64,000 nucleotides of DNA from Ptiloglossa arizonensis (taxonomy: Eukaryota > Arthropoda > Insecta > Hymenoptera > Colletidae), in contig NC_135055.1 of assembly GCF_051014685.1 (NCBI RefSeq), forward strand, positions 8,172,001 to 8,236,000, read 5' to 3'. The notes under the pieces are model-generated. The model had not been told where the DNA came from. It did not search any database and saw only the letters and a list, made by a program, of their open reading frames with translations. Positions 13,976 to 26,579 of the stretch are shown piece by piece; within the stretch, counting starts at the first letter, position 1; each line of letters opens with the position of its first letter. Made by a program: the position numbers and the translations under genes.

Positions 13976-16361
13976 TGTATGTAACTTCGCTGTGGAAACA
14001 CAGCTTTGTATCTTTGATAATAGAGCGACAAGACAGGCCGTGTTTAAAATACTTCAATTGTTTCTGCTTACGTATGTATGTATTCGATCACCTTCTTCTT
14101 TCTTTCTACTTTGTATTTGTATTTTGGAGATTAATCCATCGCATTGAATTGATCTTTTCCGTGTATAGGGTGATATAGAGGGTATGGGATAATTCGTGAC
14201 ACACAGGTAAGGAACTGATTCTTTATAAATAAACATGTAAAAATATAGTATATATTTATTTATTTATAAACGCAGAACCCCTTATATAAATCGTAAGAAT
14301 GATATATTAGAGGGGATAGAAAAAAGTGTTTTAAGTCGACCTTCCTTTCTTTAGAAATTAAAGACCAATCATTTGAAAGTTATACAATCTGTTCTTTTCT
14401 ATTAAACAAATGCTTTGTCAATGTTTCGTTAAAAAGTATTGATAATTACGAGAGTTACATGAAATTAAAAAATATAGTTTTGTTTACGAATGAACAGAAT
14501 CGAAAGAAAAATTTGAAAGAAAATTTATCGAACGATTAATCATTTAAAAGGGTATATTTTCCGCGTGTCAGAAGTAGGATGAAAAAAAAGATATTGTATT
14601 CTCTTTGGTAAGAAAACTTGAAATTTGTTTCACTTTGCAATTTGAATGTTTACTGTACTTTCTTTTTACGAATTATTATTGACAGAGTGCTTTCAACACA
14701 TCTTAGATAATCTTTTTAATTTTCGTTACTTTAGGTCCACCGTTTCTGAAAACAGAGTCTTGAGAAAATCGCGTTCGTATTTAAGGTTACACATTTTTCT
14801 TATAAAAGCATTCTCGTCAAAGTTAAGACAGTTTAATGAAGTGAACCTGTCTATACAATTTTTGTTAGGAAGAGTCCTTCTCTGGTAGAGATAATAAAAC
14901 ATCGGAAAAATTAATTGCATTTACATACACTACCGTCTCAAAGTTTGAAATTACTACACGAATTAAGAAAACAAGGCTTTTTTTAAGAAAAAATGAACAC
15001 CTTTGAAGTACTGAAATAATTTTATTTATTAGAAAACTAGTAAGTAACATATTTTAGATTATGTGCTATTTTTATCTACAAAGAAGTAGTATTTTTTCTT
15101 AAATGCTCTATGCGTGTCCTACGTTTGTCGTAAAATTTGGCAAAGGTGTTGTTTTAATATACGACACATCTCATGGAACACAATGTTAAAATCTAAAAGA
15201 TATAGCTACGGAAACTGGTAATTGTTATCATGGAATACCATCGATCAATTGACAAAGTGCCAACCCTGACTTTTCATCCTAGAAACCTTTTCGCGACTCA
15301 TCAGCCAGACACTTTGACCTCTCTTAGTATCTGAATACCTCGTACCTCTTATTTCATCTCAAGGAGATACTCGACGAATCAACAGGCAAGTGAATTTTAC
15401 GAGGTTACCTCGTAGAATCGATAATTACATTTATTCCGATCTTTCAAGTGTGTCTTCTTTAGAAATTTTTTAATCAAACCTGTGATATCAAATAACGAAG
15501 TTTCATCTTTGGTAATAAAGATTCTCATTGATTATTATTTATCGAGTCATGTAAATTAATTACCGTCGAAAATAAGATACATACTTTCAGCTTTCAATAC
15601 GATAAATACCTATGTCCTTTTCTTTTAATCAAATTTTTGGGAAAGTAATTAAATTTGATCGAGTGCCATACGATTGCTAGTAAGACAGTGCTACTACAGC
15701 GTCAAAAGTGATTAACTATACGTGTGCACTTCTCATTTGAGGGTGCACAGTAAGGTTGAACAAAACTCTGAATACAAGGATACAAACGTGCATACTAAAT
15801 GAATACATTGAACAAAAATTTGCAGGAAACAATATCAGAGTGAACTCCAAATTAACTTTTTTAAAAGTCGCGATTTAAAAACTGTCTTTCGTTTCTAATT
15901 AACTACACCAATACCGAATTTTTACGTATACACAAAGAAATCGAATGTTTCATGTTTTGAAAAGATAGACACGTAGCAAAATAAGGCAATATGAATAGTA
16001 AATACCTAATTACAATTGCACCAAATCCAGAGTCTAATGAAATTAGAAATAGCACCAGTATCTCGACAAAATCTATCGAAGATTTATGTCGGTACGTAGA
16101 ATCAGAAATTACACAACAACTAGAAATTGCACAACAAATCAATAACTTAAAATGCGGGTAATAAAAAAACACTTTCCACGTGTACAACTATGTTAAATAC
16201 TGAGCCCCAATTACTCATATAAATGTAGCAACCGCTCCAATCGATACAGGGAAGTAAACCTTGTTACACGAAAAAACTAAATCAGGGAAACGTCATGGAT
16301 TAACATCAAATTTAGTCGACAACATTGAAATTCTGTTGAAACCAGCAAAACGTATAGTTAA
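13976..16361. other. intergenic or intronic DNA, no gene seen
   Basis: AT-rich sequence with no recognised coding or RNA feature. The 94-codon - strand frame at 15903-16187 has no recognisable motif. Confidence 0.55.
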
Positions 16362-16649
16362 CGATTCACGAGCAAACTTTCCACTAAACTGGACACAATT
16401 AATTATAACAGTTTCCTAGAAAATACATTTGGATTCAAAAACTCCATAGAAATAGCACAAAATTATACGGAAAATATAATTGCTTTAATTCATACGTTGA
16501 TCAAACTCCACCTCTATTTAAGTAGCAGTTTAAAAAGTAAAACCTACAGAATAATTAGAAAACTAAACAGCAGCTTACTACCTCAACTAAAGAATCTAAT
16601 TAACACGCTACTTGATATCATTTCCAAACTCGTACCATTTTCGGAATAG
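16362..16649 (+). pseudogene. Jockey-type LINE ORF1 C-terminal fragment
   Basis: A 95-codon + strand frame without an initiating Met runs from just after a stop to the TAG at 16647. It reads ...FLENTFGFKNSIEIAQNYTE and then NIIALIHTLIKL, ending in a basic helix-rich segment (RIIRKLNSSLLPQLKN...). This resembles the C-terminal end of Jockey-clade ORF1 proteins after the zinc knuckles. The same pattern (Y/F-T-E-D/N-x3-L, then a block of basic helices) recurs at about 32250-32410, directly upstream of a recognisable LINE ORF2, which supports the call. No knuckle or ORF2 is seen next to it here, so it is a stranded fragment. Confidence 0.45.
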
Positions 16650-17708
16650 TAATTTTATACCAGGATTATGTATATAAGTGACTTAAATACAAATATACAT
16701 AGATCCTTTAACGCTAACATTTGTTCATTGTTTAAGACGTATTGGTCTCGGCATAAATGTACTTTCAGTACGTGAAATAACTTTAGCTACCTATCTAGCC
16801 TGGTGAAAAGCCTATAAAAAGGCTATAAAAAGTGTCTATAAAAAGTCTGTAAAAGTCTATAAAAAGTCTATAAAAAGTGTTTCCATCAGGACAGGAACCG
16901 TCAAAAAGATTATGATTAATTTTAATAATTCTTCATAATCATCTCTTAGATGTTTCTCTTTCATTTCATTCAAACAGAAATTTATTATGGATTGTGCATC
17001 CTAGAGTTTTTCACGAACATTATTATTTTCGATTCTTGGGCAATAATTTAATGGATCTATTTTCAATCGTGCCTTCTAAAATGCTTTGAATATTGCTACT
17101 TCAGTACTTGAAGTATGTTTTTTCTTCGAACACGATCTTTGATATGATTTCATAAATGTGGTGATGTTAGGGAAGATAGAATAAATCTCGTTCCATCGTG
17201 TGCTCTAACATGATGCACACGCTCTCAAGTCAAGTAACATTTGTAGTTTTTATATCATAAAAATTGGATTGAACCTTATTTACTAATTCCCATTCTTTTA
17301 ATACATTAAATACTGCTAATTCTTGTTCTTTTCCCAGAACAGGCATTAGAAGCAATTGAAGGAATTTCCAAACGTTTCTCGTTTCGCCGTAGATAATAAG
17401 AACTGGTATTCTCTACCTTTCTTTTGCCGTAAAACACTTCTACTTTTGGTATATTTGTTGCAACCTTTGGTCGAAAGTTTAAATTTACTCTACGTGAATT
17501 GTAAAATAAGTTTTGTACCTTCTGGACAGCTGGTTCATCGCTTTGTAGGAAACGAAACATGTTACTTTAAAAGTACTTTATAAAAGTGTATAAGTATCAA
17601 GTATAAGTAATTGCATATTATTATTAAAGATCTTTATTATACATGTGTGGAAGTCTTGCACGCACACGAATGTACATAAAAATGAAATATAACAATACGT
17701 ACACGATA
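16650..17708. other. AT-rich DNA, no gene seen
   Basis: Apart from the minisatellite at 16809-16880, nothing is recognised. Overlapping short frames at 17306-17583 on both strands have no known motif. Confidence 0.55.
16809..16880 (+). repeat. Short minisatellite of 11-bp units
   Basis: About six imperfect tandem copies of TCTATAAAAAG with 1-2 bp indels. Seen directly in the sequence. Confidence 0.85.
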
Positions 17709-17875
17709 AGTTGCTCGATAAGTTTTGTCGTTCGATGAAAAATGAAGCTATTAGGTTCGCCATTTTATTTTTCTAAAGATGTTATTACTATTCGTATATT
17801 TACATTTGTTCATAGTAGAAGTATCATAGTATTCTTTTACAATGGAAAAAATGACAAAACTTATTGAACAACCTA
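17709..17875. mobile_element. mariner-type MITE with terminal inverted repeats
   Basis: The left end (AGTTGCTCGATAAGTTTTGT) is the inverted counterpart of the right end, which ends ACAAAACTTATTGAACAACC. TA dinucleotides lie outside both ends. The interior of roughly 110 bp is AT-rich and non-coding. The terminal repeats are the same family as the palindromic MITEs at 13822-13975 and 33990-34095, but here each end is one terminal repeat rather than a complete hairpin. This copy may show the ancestral arrangement. Exact ends are uncertain by a few bases. Confidence 0.7.
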
Positions 17876-18654
17876 GTATGTGTAAATACACGTAAGAAGC
17901 GAAGATAGCTAAAAATACTGTTATAAAAACTAATACGAATGTATAACATCAATAATAAAGGCTGTAGCTGTATCTAGACATCGTCGTGTCGCGTATTCAA
18001 TTCTACAACCCGGTATATTTGTTTGAAATCGCGCTTTACGTTAATGTTATGTCATTAGATAGATTAACCCGCACAAACACACCCCTCCCCCTCAAGTTTA
18101 ATTCTCCTTATAATTCTCCGAGGTAGATAGTAATTCCGTTGTCTTCTCGCGCAGTGTCGCGTCGATTTTCTTAATTCGAAAATACGTCGGTGGATTCGAC
18201 TTCGTGGCGAGAGCGCAAGCAAATTACAAGGGAACCAAGAAGTTGAGTAGTTTTAGAGACGAGTTGAAGTTTCGCTGGAGGGTAACACAGGGAGGGAAAT
18301 AAAAATGTTAGAAGCAGATGAAGCAAGCGCTGCCAACCACTCTGTTCATTATTTCACTTTAACTAGGTGCGAACATTGTTGTAATTCGACGGAAAATTGA
18401 ATTCTCAATCGCGAACAAGGGCAACGAAGAAAGGAAACGCAAAATAGGAACTGGTCGAAAACCTCTTGATTTAAAATCATTACCTTGAAAGTAATTGAGA
18501 AATCTATTAACAGAAGAATACTTCATTTATCTGTATCTGGTAGAATTTCCAATTTAGCTTTTAATCGATAATTTACTTTTCTATCACATAGCTTCAAATA
18601 AGATGAATGTGCTACTCGGATTTTAAGTTTCAAACTCGATAGTTTTTCATTAAC
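17876..18654. other. intergenic or intronic DNA, moderately CpG-rich
   Basis: No gene is recognised. About 18010-18340 is more GC-rich and carries a CCCCTCCCCC tract; it may be regulatory. Confidence 0.5.
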
Positions 18655-19567
18655 GCGAGGGCGATGTGACAACCCGTGTTAGGGGTAAGAAACGTACTCT
18701 TTTCTTTTTATTTGTTTTATTTATTTTTCAACATGATCTCCTTTTAACTCGATGCACTCAGTACAGAGGAACTCTGACTTTTTTCAGACATCTAAAAAGT
18801 AGTTCTTCGCACATCTGAAGTCTCACGAGAGGGCACAGGGCCTAAGAGGGATCGGAAAGCCTGTCCTCACACGAATCACACATTCTAAGCCTTAACCACG
18901 GTCTCTGTCACAGTAGTAGGAATAGATTTTAATTGCGTTCATATTTCAATATGTATATGAGTATAAAGCTTGGAGAACATTAACTACTGAGATTTGGTTT
19001 ATGCTTATATTTAATGTCCAAAAGGTGCTCCGATGTGAGCAAATGCGGCACTCTTCTTGTGTCCAATTTTTCATATAAAATATTTTTCACGAGTTCGATT
19101 CGTATATTTACAATGTCAGCAATCTCTCTGATCTTTATCCAGCGGACTGCTAACACGATATCATGAATTTTATTGACCATATCCTCCGTAGTCACCTCAA
19201 TCGGACGGTCTGGGCGCTCTTCATCAAAAACGGATGTTCGGCCATCCTTGAATTCATCAAACCAATATCTGATGATGGTCACCGAAGTAGCATGGTCCTT
19301 ATAAACAGCACGTAACTTCACTTTGATTTCCTCACACGTCCAAAAAAAAAGGAACCGAATCACTGCCCGATATTGCTCTTTCTCCATGATTGGAAACAAC
19401 GCAAAAACTTGTCCAATTCAAACAGTTACCAAAACGAAACTACTCGATAAATTTGTTTGAAATGTTGACAGGCATCGTTGGGAAAATAGAATTAAACGAT
19501 AATACACGAACTTTGAGTCAGTGGTGCCCTCAGCCGTTAAAAAAGGGTACTTATCGTACAACCCTCG
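18655..19567 (-). mobile_element. Internally deleted mariner element
   Basis: The body is a mariner transposase on the - strand (see the pseudogene entry) of about 0.7 kb, against the usual 1.0 kb or more. The right end carries CGAGGGTTGTACGATAAGTA when read inwards on the - strand, with TA outside it at 19568-19569, as expected of mariner. A matching left end starting CGAGGG next to TA near 18651-18655 is plausible but poorly conserved. The boundaries are therefore approximate. Confidence 0.6.
18721..19399 (-). pseudogene. mariner transposase pseudogene
   Basis: The - strand frame 19399-18980 (139 codons) carries the N-terminal paired-type DNA-binding region of mariner transposases: KEQYRAVIRFLF near the start, then VTIIRYWFDEFKDGRTSVFD and RPIEVTTEDMVNKIHDIVL, then REIADIVNIRIELVKNIL and RRVPHLLTSE. 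The catalytic DDE/D core is missing or unreadable between about 18810 and 18980. The extreme C-terminus survives at 18810-18721 in another frame as KKSEFLCTECIELKGDHVEK followed by a stop, matching the usual CIELKGDYVEK tail. It contains one in-frame stop. The element cannot make an active transposase. Confidence 0.85.
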
Positions 19568-19569
19568 TA

Positions 19570-22500
19570 GTAAGTTTCCTTTCTGCGTATAAATAATCGT
19601 TGACTTTTATTACGTCCAATTTTGTTGTCCTTTTGTATTTGTATTTATATTTCTAATTAATATGTATCTGAAGAAAACTCGATATTTGGTTTATAAATTT
19701 TATGACAAGCAATCAATTTAGTTTCGATTGTGGCGAAGAATAATTATTATATACGACTTGTCTCCGAGGTGGTGTATAGAAAGTTATACAAAAATACTCT
19801 AAATTTATACACTAACTCGAGAAAATGTAATTTTTCCCACAATGAAATAATGTTGAACCTGAAAGAAAATTTCTTGTCGTAGCTAATTAATAGAGAGTAT
19901 ACAAATTGTTTATTCAACATATTTAAGAACTTGAATGATATTTCATGGAACTTTAAAACTCTAATATTAACTACAAGTAAATGTAACAGAAAAGTTATAA
20001 ATACAGTATCACTCTGACAATTGAATGTGAATTGAATACCTTCTTTCTGGATATTCAGGGAAGTTAACCATTTTTTTCAAGAATCACCCTTTCTTATCCC
20101 GAGTTAGGGTTGAGCTTGCACGTTCATTGTTTCAAGTGATATATTTAGCGCTGGAGGTCATTATTGGAAATATTAATACTGTGAAAATGGTTTTAAGATG
20201 AAAGTGAATAGAGTTTCAAGATATATATTGGAAGAAATTGAATGATAAAATAAAAACACACGACACAATTATACAAGGTTCTTCAGTCGACGCTGGTTAA
20301 AAAAATCTCGTCACGTTCAGGTCGATGATTTTTCTTCTACCGCAAGTTTTGGGCCCGTACAACGTAAAATCGCGAGGCCAGGGGTCGTTGCGAGGAATGC
20401 GAGAGACGCAGGGTGAATGCACTAGTTCTTTCAGGTGGTCGCTAAGATGTTAACCAGACGATGAACCTGCGTTATATTACCGTCGACGGAAAACTCCGCA
20501 ATCCCATCGATTAGTCTTCCTTTGTCCATTACGATCCCCCGTGTAGGGTTGCTCGTTCCTCCACTCGCTCCCACGCTCTCTTTCTCACACGCGCACATCT
20601 CCTCGCTAGCACCCCACAATACAATACTTTTATGGCTTCTGTCCGTCATCTCGTGCCCATAATATATCGTTTAGATTAATTTAATTCGTGAAATATGTTT
20701 TACAATGGTTACAATATACTATATAAATTCCGGTATAATTTTGATACTCGAAACGAAACAGACGCAAGGATATTCTAGAAACTTAATTCTAACTTGCAGA
20801 TCTTGTTTGTTAACTTCTTCAATTGTAAATTGAAGAACAGTTTCATGAGTAATACCGATGAACCATGGTGGTAAAATTTCATTCAGGGAAGTACGTTTTA
20901 TTTATTTCCAAGATAGAATTAGAGTTTTTCTCATCCCATAAGAGCAGGTACCATTCAAACCACAATGGGGAAGAAAATAGTACACCGTGTTGTACAACTG
21001 ATATTGCACTTTTCTACGAAAAGTTTTTGATGAGATTTCCTTGAAACCTATTCATAACTTAAACAAACGGAACGCGGCCCATATTTCACTCAACATTTAA
21101 TCTCAACTTACTTCGGACGAATTGCCAAATTTTTTTTTTCTTCTCCCTCGGCACAGACTACTCCAATCTGCAGTGCATAACTCAAGTACCCAATTCTAAG
21201 GATTCGCTCGGGAAAAAGTTCCGCGAAATCGAGAAAACTCAACGAACTGAAGAAGTAGTTCTTATAATTAGGAAAACAACCAGTGAAGTTACATTGAGTA
21301 GAAACGCGAGCGATTTATCAAAAAATGTTCTATTCAATAAAGGAGAAAATACTATCTAATGCATAGTTATTTGCATCTTTTGAATCTCGTACTAGGTCAC
21401 GACTCTTGATATAATAAACGTCACATCTATTTTCTCGCATAGAATGCGGGCATTTTTCGATAAAAATTCGTAAGCACAAGTGTATTGTATAATTTTAATG
21501 GAGTTTTCTACAGTGAGAGTGATTCCTTGCTGTAATTGCAACCTACGTGATTTTGATTATTTTCGTCATTAGGACAATATACTTACAGTCCTTTTATAAC
21601 GCCTAATTTGATTTCGAGGAACTTATAATAACGATTATATCAAACGATCGTGTTTTATCTCCTTGTGCTCTTTATCAATTATTTTCACGACATTTTTAGT
21701 TTCTTAAAAAATTCTACTAGCTGGATTGGAATACAAGTAACTCTAACATAAAATACTATTCGTCATAGGACAAGTTTCAATCCCTGATAAATTTTATGTG
21801 AAAATTGTTTCCAATCGAACTTGCAACACATACAGAGTTGAAGGGAACATATTTTCAGCAGAACATATTTTCGATAAATCAATGAACGGTAAATTAATGA
21901 CGCTCGAGGGGTATCGAAGCAATGAATTGTAAATGAAGATGAGCTTAAAATATAACTTTAACTGTATTTGTGTATTGTACAAGATCTTGTTGTGATCGCT
22001 CTTGTGCGATTCTGATGGTATAAAGTTACATTAGGCTCTCTTGTACGATCGTGATGTTGGAAAGTTGTATAAAGCTCTGATCTCATTGGAACTGGAGTCA
22101 TGGTTTGGTTTTTGTAAATTGGGCTATTATTGACCTTGATTTCACCTTGCCCTTTCTCGAAGACCTTAATCTTACCACCAAGGAAAGGGCGAGTGAAGTC
22201 GATAGTCTGTGAAAACTCGACCCAATGAGTGTCCGGTGCCGATTTGGGGATTGATAAATTAATTTATTTGAATATTGTTGCATTTAAACGCGTACTCGAA
22301 AACTATTTACAAGGCGCCGCAATTTGACACGAGACCCACTTACATATTCCGTTGAGGATAGAAGACAGGTCTAGAAGAGCTGTCAAGAAAGTTTAAACGT
22401 TATTAATAAAATCTTAACGGCTCACAGACTGTAAACGAAAGTCTAACTTGGAAAATATGAATAACTATGCACGTATATATTGTTATTATCATTACAAGAC

Positions 22501-25500
22501 TTTATTACGCGTATAAAGAATGCGTAGATTTGTATTATAATATGAAGAATAATTCGATGTCATGACAGGGTGTTGTTTTTAAACAAATTTGTTATTTGAC
22601 TTTACAATAGCAACAGTAAAATAAAATCTTTCGATAAAGATAGTAAAACGATATTCATTATATTGTATGTGTGTACGTATATATGGAATACGAAATTTGT
22701 TGGATGCAATTAAAATAATGCCAACTTTAAATCAATTTTCCAATATAACGATAATTTAAGAAGGTCAATTGAGAAAAGTAATGTTATTTACAAAATCAGA
22801 TACAGGAAATGTAACGAGTAGTATATAGAACCGATAAAAGAATAATTACACACGAGAGACAGACAAATAAATATTTTTGTGGTTAAAACGAAACGGTAAC
22901 TACGTATATTACATTTTAATTAATACTTCAGTTTTAACTATGTCAAGATTGATGATAATAAAAAGAATGACCGAAAAAGATTATTTGTTCTGTACTTTGT
23001 AGTTGAATAGAATAATTTTTCGTCTGAAAATGAATCAATAATCTGGAATAAAACGTCTTTGCACGAGACTTCGTTTTCGAGCTGATCGGCAAACTTATTT
23101 GCAACTGAACATTCTCTTTTTTAATCACAAAAAGCTTTCGCTACCTCTGTTTAGAGAACAAATTGTTCCTTATAAATTAACATGTCTCCCTACGTGTATT
23201 GTTTTTTTACGATAACGATGTTCCTCCTCTGAAATATAAATTCCAATCTTTGTAGATTGTCATATCTACGATGAATAAAACGACACAAATCGTGACAATC
23301 ATAAAAATTCTTTTTACAAAAAAAAGCCCTTTTACAATATCGCAGAAAACAGTTACCAACTTTATAAAAACATGAGATACTCGTAAACAAATTTTTTAAT
23401 TCTTTCTTAAAATATGAATATGTATGTATCCTAAGTTCGAAATACTTGTTTGAAATATCTTTATTAAAACGATTGGATAAGTGTTGGCAAGCGGTTTACA
23501 AGTCAGATCGAAATAACTTTGGTGAACGAGGGTTGATATCTTTATTTGAGACTCATAAACCATCTTTCTTTCGTTAGTAGGTAAGAAACACGGAAATTTA
23601 TATCAGAACGTGAATACGACGAGTTTCGTATATACTCGGTACTTTTGTATTTTTTGTTAAATTCATTTTCGTTGATTTTATATATTGAATAAGTTTTTTT
23701 GCACGTCGTATTAAACTTTCGAGTAATATTTAAACTCCAGCTCGCAGTACTGGAATATTTCACAGACACTGTTGAGAGATCGTTGACCTTCGCGCAAGCA
23801 TATAAATGCCACTGTGCAGGGTCATCTAGTGACACAGCCTGTTCACCTGTGGCTACAGTAAATGTTGAGAGATCGGTCGAACTGACTAGAAACGCCGACG
23901 ATAAGGCGGAAGGGTACGCTTCACGCTTCGTCGGCTTTAAACGTTGTTACATAATGTGACGGAAGGTTGCTTTGCCGTCGGCCTTCTGAACTGCTGACTT
24001 TATGCACGGCTTCTCTCATGCCGCAGAACGGATAGATAGAGACAAAAATGGAACGAAAGTTGGTTTGAGGTCTCTAAGGACTTTTCTGATGTTCATCACC
24101 CTTCATTAATCTGTATCGTAAGAGAGGCTATTAAACGAGAAGAATGGCATATAGATACGTGCATCGGTTGCACAAATGTTGCTACACATTGAGAGAAACT
24201 GAACCGTGTACATATTCTTGTTGATATCCACTGACATTGTACACCGTGAGTATCCATGTACATTCAATTCGAGCATCTTGATAACGAAAGTATACCGTGG
24301 GTTGAAATTCGCGGTGTAAAAGGTGCTAGAAGGGTTCTGTGGCTCGAAATAAGACAAAACTATGCAACAAAATTACATCGGAGATTTCGTTTTCGAAAGA
24401 AAAATTCATTTGAAAATCAATTTAGTACACGTGCACGTAATTAATGGCTAACATTACATAGGTTTCAAATGTCTTTCGCAACTTAAGAACGCATTAATAG
24501 GTAAATATTGCTAGTAAACAGTGGCTGAGATTATATCTTATAAAAAACAATCACAGAAGTATTTTATAATACAATTCGTAACATCGGTCATTACTGATAC
24601 ACGTGTATAACGAATATAGAATTAATTTTCGAAAACTAAGCCTCTTCATTTTTGTTTTAGTTTGAAATATAGACTAATTCTATTGATATTCATCCCTGAT
24701 CTCATTCGTACAACTTTAGCCCACGGTGTATACAAATATCTTAATATCTTGTTAATTTGTCAAAAGTCATTGCAAAATATCAATATATTGTCGAAGTAAT
24801 CAAAGGATAAAAAATCGTTAAATATTTCGAGGACAGTTCGATATCCGAGAAAAGAAGCAACGAAATGTAAAATACACTAAGTCCAATTATCATATTCGTA
24901 CTTTGTACGCATTTTTAACAACTTTCCTATCGTTTCTTGACGAGAAGTTTCTTGAACAATATTTTTTGTTCCTTGGGAGACACTTTAAAAGATTCTGTAT
25001 GAATTTTTCGTTTCCAAGCGATACCAAAAATGACACGAGAATGTTAACTTTTTAACATTCTCCTTCAGAGATGTTTTACAACTACCTATAAATAAAAAAA
25101 GGATTTATAAAGTATAATACTCCTCATTCATCTTCGGCATCGATCGAGAGATTATTTCCATCCTCAACTACAATTGATGGCTTTAAATTTCGATAATTCG
25201 TGAAATTGACAAAAATGTTCATAAAATTCTAATGAAATTTTAATAAATTTCAATAAGAACATTTTAAAACAATGTACAAACCTGACATTGCAAAAAACAT
25301 AATACGTATATTTACGTGTACTTTGTTGAAAGTTTAGCTGTAAACGTGCATTTAATTAAAAAATTTTATCAATGTACACAAGGGGTTTTGCGACACCTTG
25401 TGTTGTTATTAATTTCATTAAAATATATTAGTCAGACTTTATCAAGGAATTACATGTATTAAGCTTAAGAATTAATTCAATAACAATTTATTGGTTTCCA

Positions 25501-25818
25501 ATAACTGTGATTAACTACAAACTGTCTGAATAAAACTTACATTGCATACTAATAATCATGATGCTTTTCAAAGAGATGAGTTACTGGGTTTATTTTCACA
25601 AAATTGCCATTGTATACGGCTGACATCGATACAAAGTACTGAGCCATCGACTGTGATCATCCGCCTTATTTTAAGCAGCTTATACTGATACGTTGTATAT
25701 GCAGCAGATGTGTATTCGATGCGTCAATGTGTTCCCAACTTCTTCTCGGAAAATGTATATTTTCACAAGATTGAATCTTCAGTCTTTGAATGTCTCGTAC
25801 TTTTAGTTCACTCTTAAT
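19570..25818. other. long AT-rich stretch, no gene seen
   Basis: No exon, RNA gene or transposase is recognised in 6.2 kb. More GC-rich islands lie at about 20280-20650 and 23760-24070. Around 21980-22090 a roughly 50-bp motif (GATCGCTCTTGTGCGAT and similar) recurs imperfectly. Frames such as 23699-23959 (86 codons, +) and 23542-23835 (97 codons, -) have no recognisable domain. Confidence 0.5.
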
Positions 25819-26101
25819 ATGGCTTCGATAAGTCGATCCCTAATCCCACAAAATTCGGGTATCGAAATCGACTTTGAAAGTAGCGATAGGAATGAAAAAC
25901 ACAATGATATTAAAATTGACGATGTAGCGGTGGTAGATGCAATTATTACTGACGAAAACGAGGATATAGATACATATTTGTTTTGTAGAAATAGAGAGTG
26001 ATGATCTCACATGGGAAAATATGAAAAGATATAATGGAACAAGACAATCATTTTATTATAATCAAAAATTGAAAAATAAATTATATTTAATTCGAAAATA
26101 A
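25819..26101 (+). pseudogene. Possible piggyBac-type transposase N-terminal remnant
   Basis: A + strand frame starting MASISRSLIPQNSG continues with an acidic stretch rich in Asp and Glu to 26001. A shift of one frame then gives EIESDDLTWENMKRYNGTRQ until a stop at about 26101. An acidic N-terminus followed by a W-x-N-M-K-x-Y-N/K-G motif resembles the region just before the catalytic domain in piggyBac/PGBD transposases. No DDD catalytic domain, Cys-rich C-terminus or TTAA-flanked ends are found. The call rests on a short motif and could be wrong. Confidence 0.35.
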
Positions 26102-26579
26102 AAATATTTTTATTATTTGTTGAGCAACAATTTGTCCAATCTGTAACATAAACATATAATGAATAAATACGCAGAACATTTTAATTTTGAAAAGATTTTT
26201 CCACCACGATATGAAAGTATTGTAGAAATCAGTAAACACCAAACGATACATTGGACATATTTATATGAAATCTTGGCTTTTTACCGATGGGCATCGTAAA
26301 TAAACCAACATTAAAATGATATTTTTCCATAAAAGAATGTTTATTAACTCTAATTTCCTAAAATAATATCTAGAAACCGATTTCTATTTACTTGAACATT
26401 TTTACGCATTCTTTGGACAATAGCAAGACGGATACCTGTCAAGGAACTACCAAATTACAGAAAATATGTCGAATCACACAAGATTTGATTATAAAATTCG
26501 AAATTTTAGATTAGCCTGACAGAAACATATCTATAGACGAATCTTTGATATAGTGAAAAGGGAGATTATCTTTTAAGCA
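26102..26579. other. AT-rich DNA, no gene seen
   Basis: No feature is recognised. It lies between the possible piggyBac scrap and the R1-like LINE, where base composition changes abruptly to GC-rich. Confidence 0.6.

Noticed and set aside
13641..14147. 168-codon open frame on the + strand
   Set aside because: It runs through the palindromic MITE and changes character on each side, so it is not a real gene.
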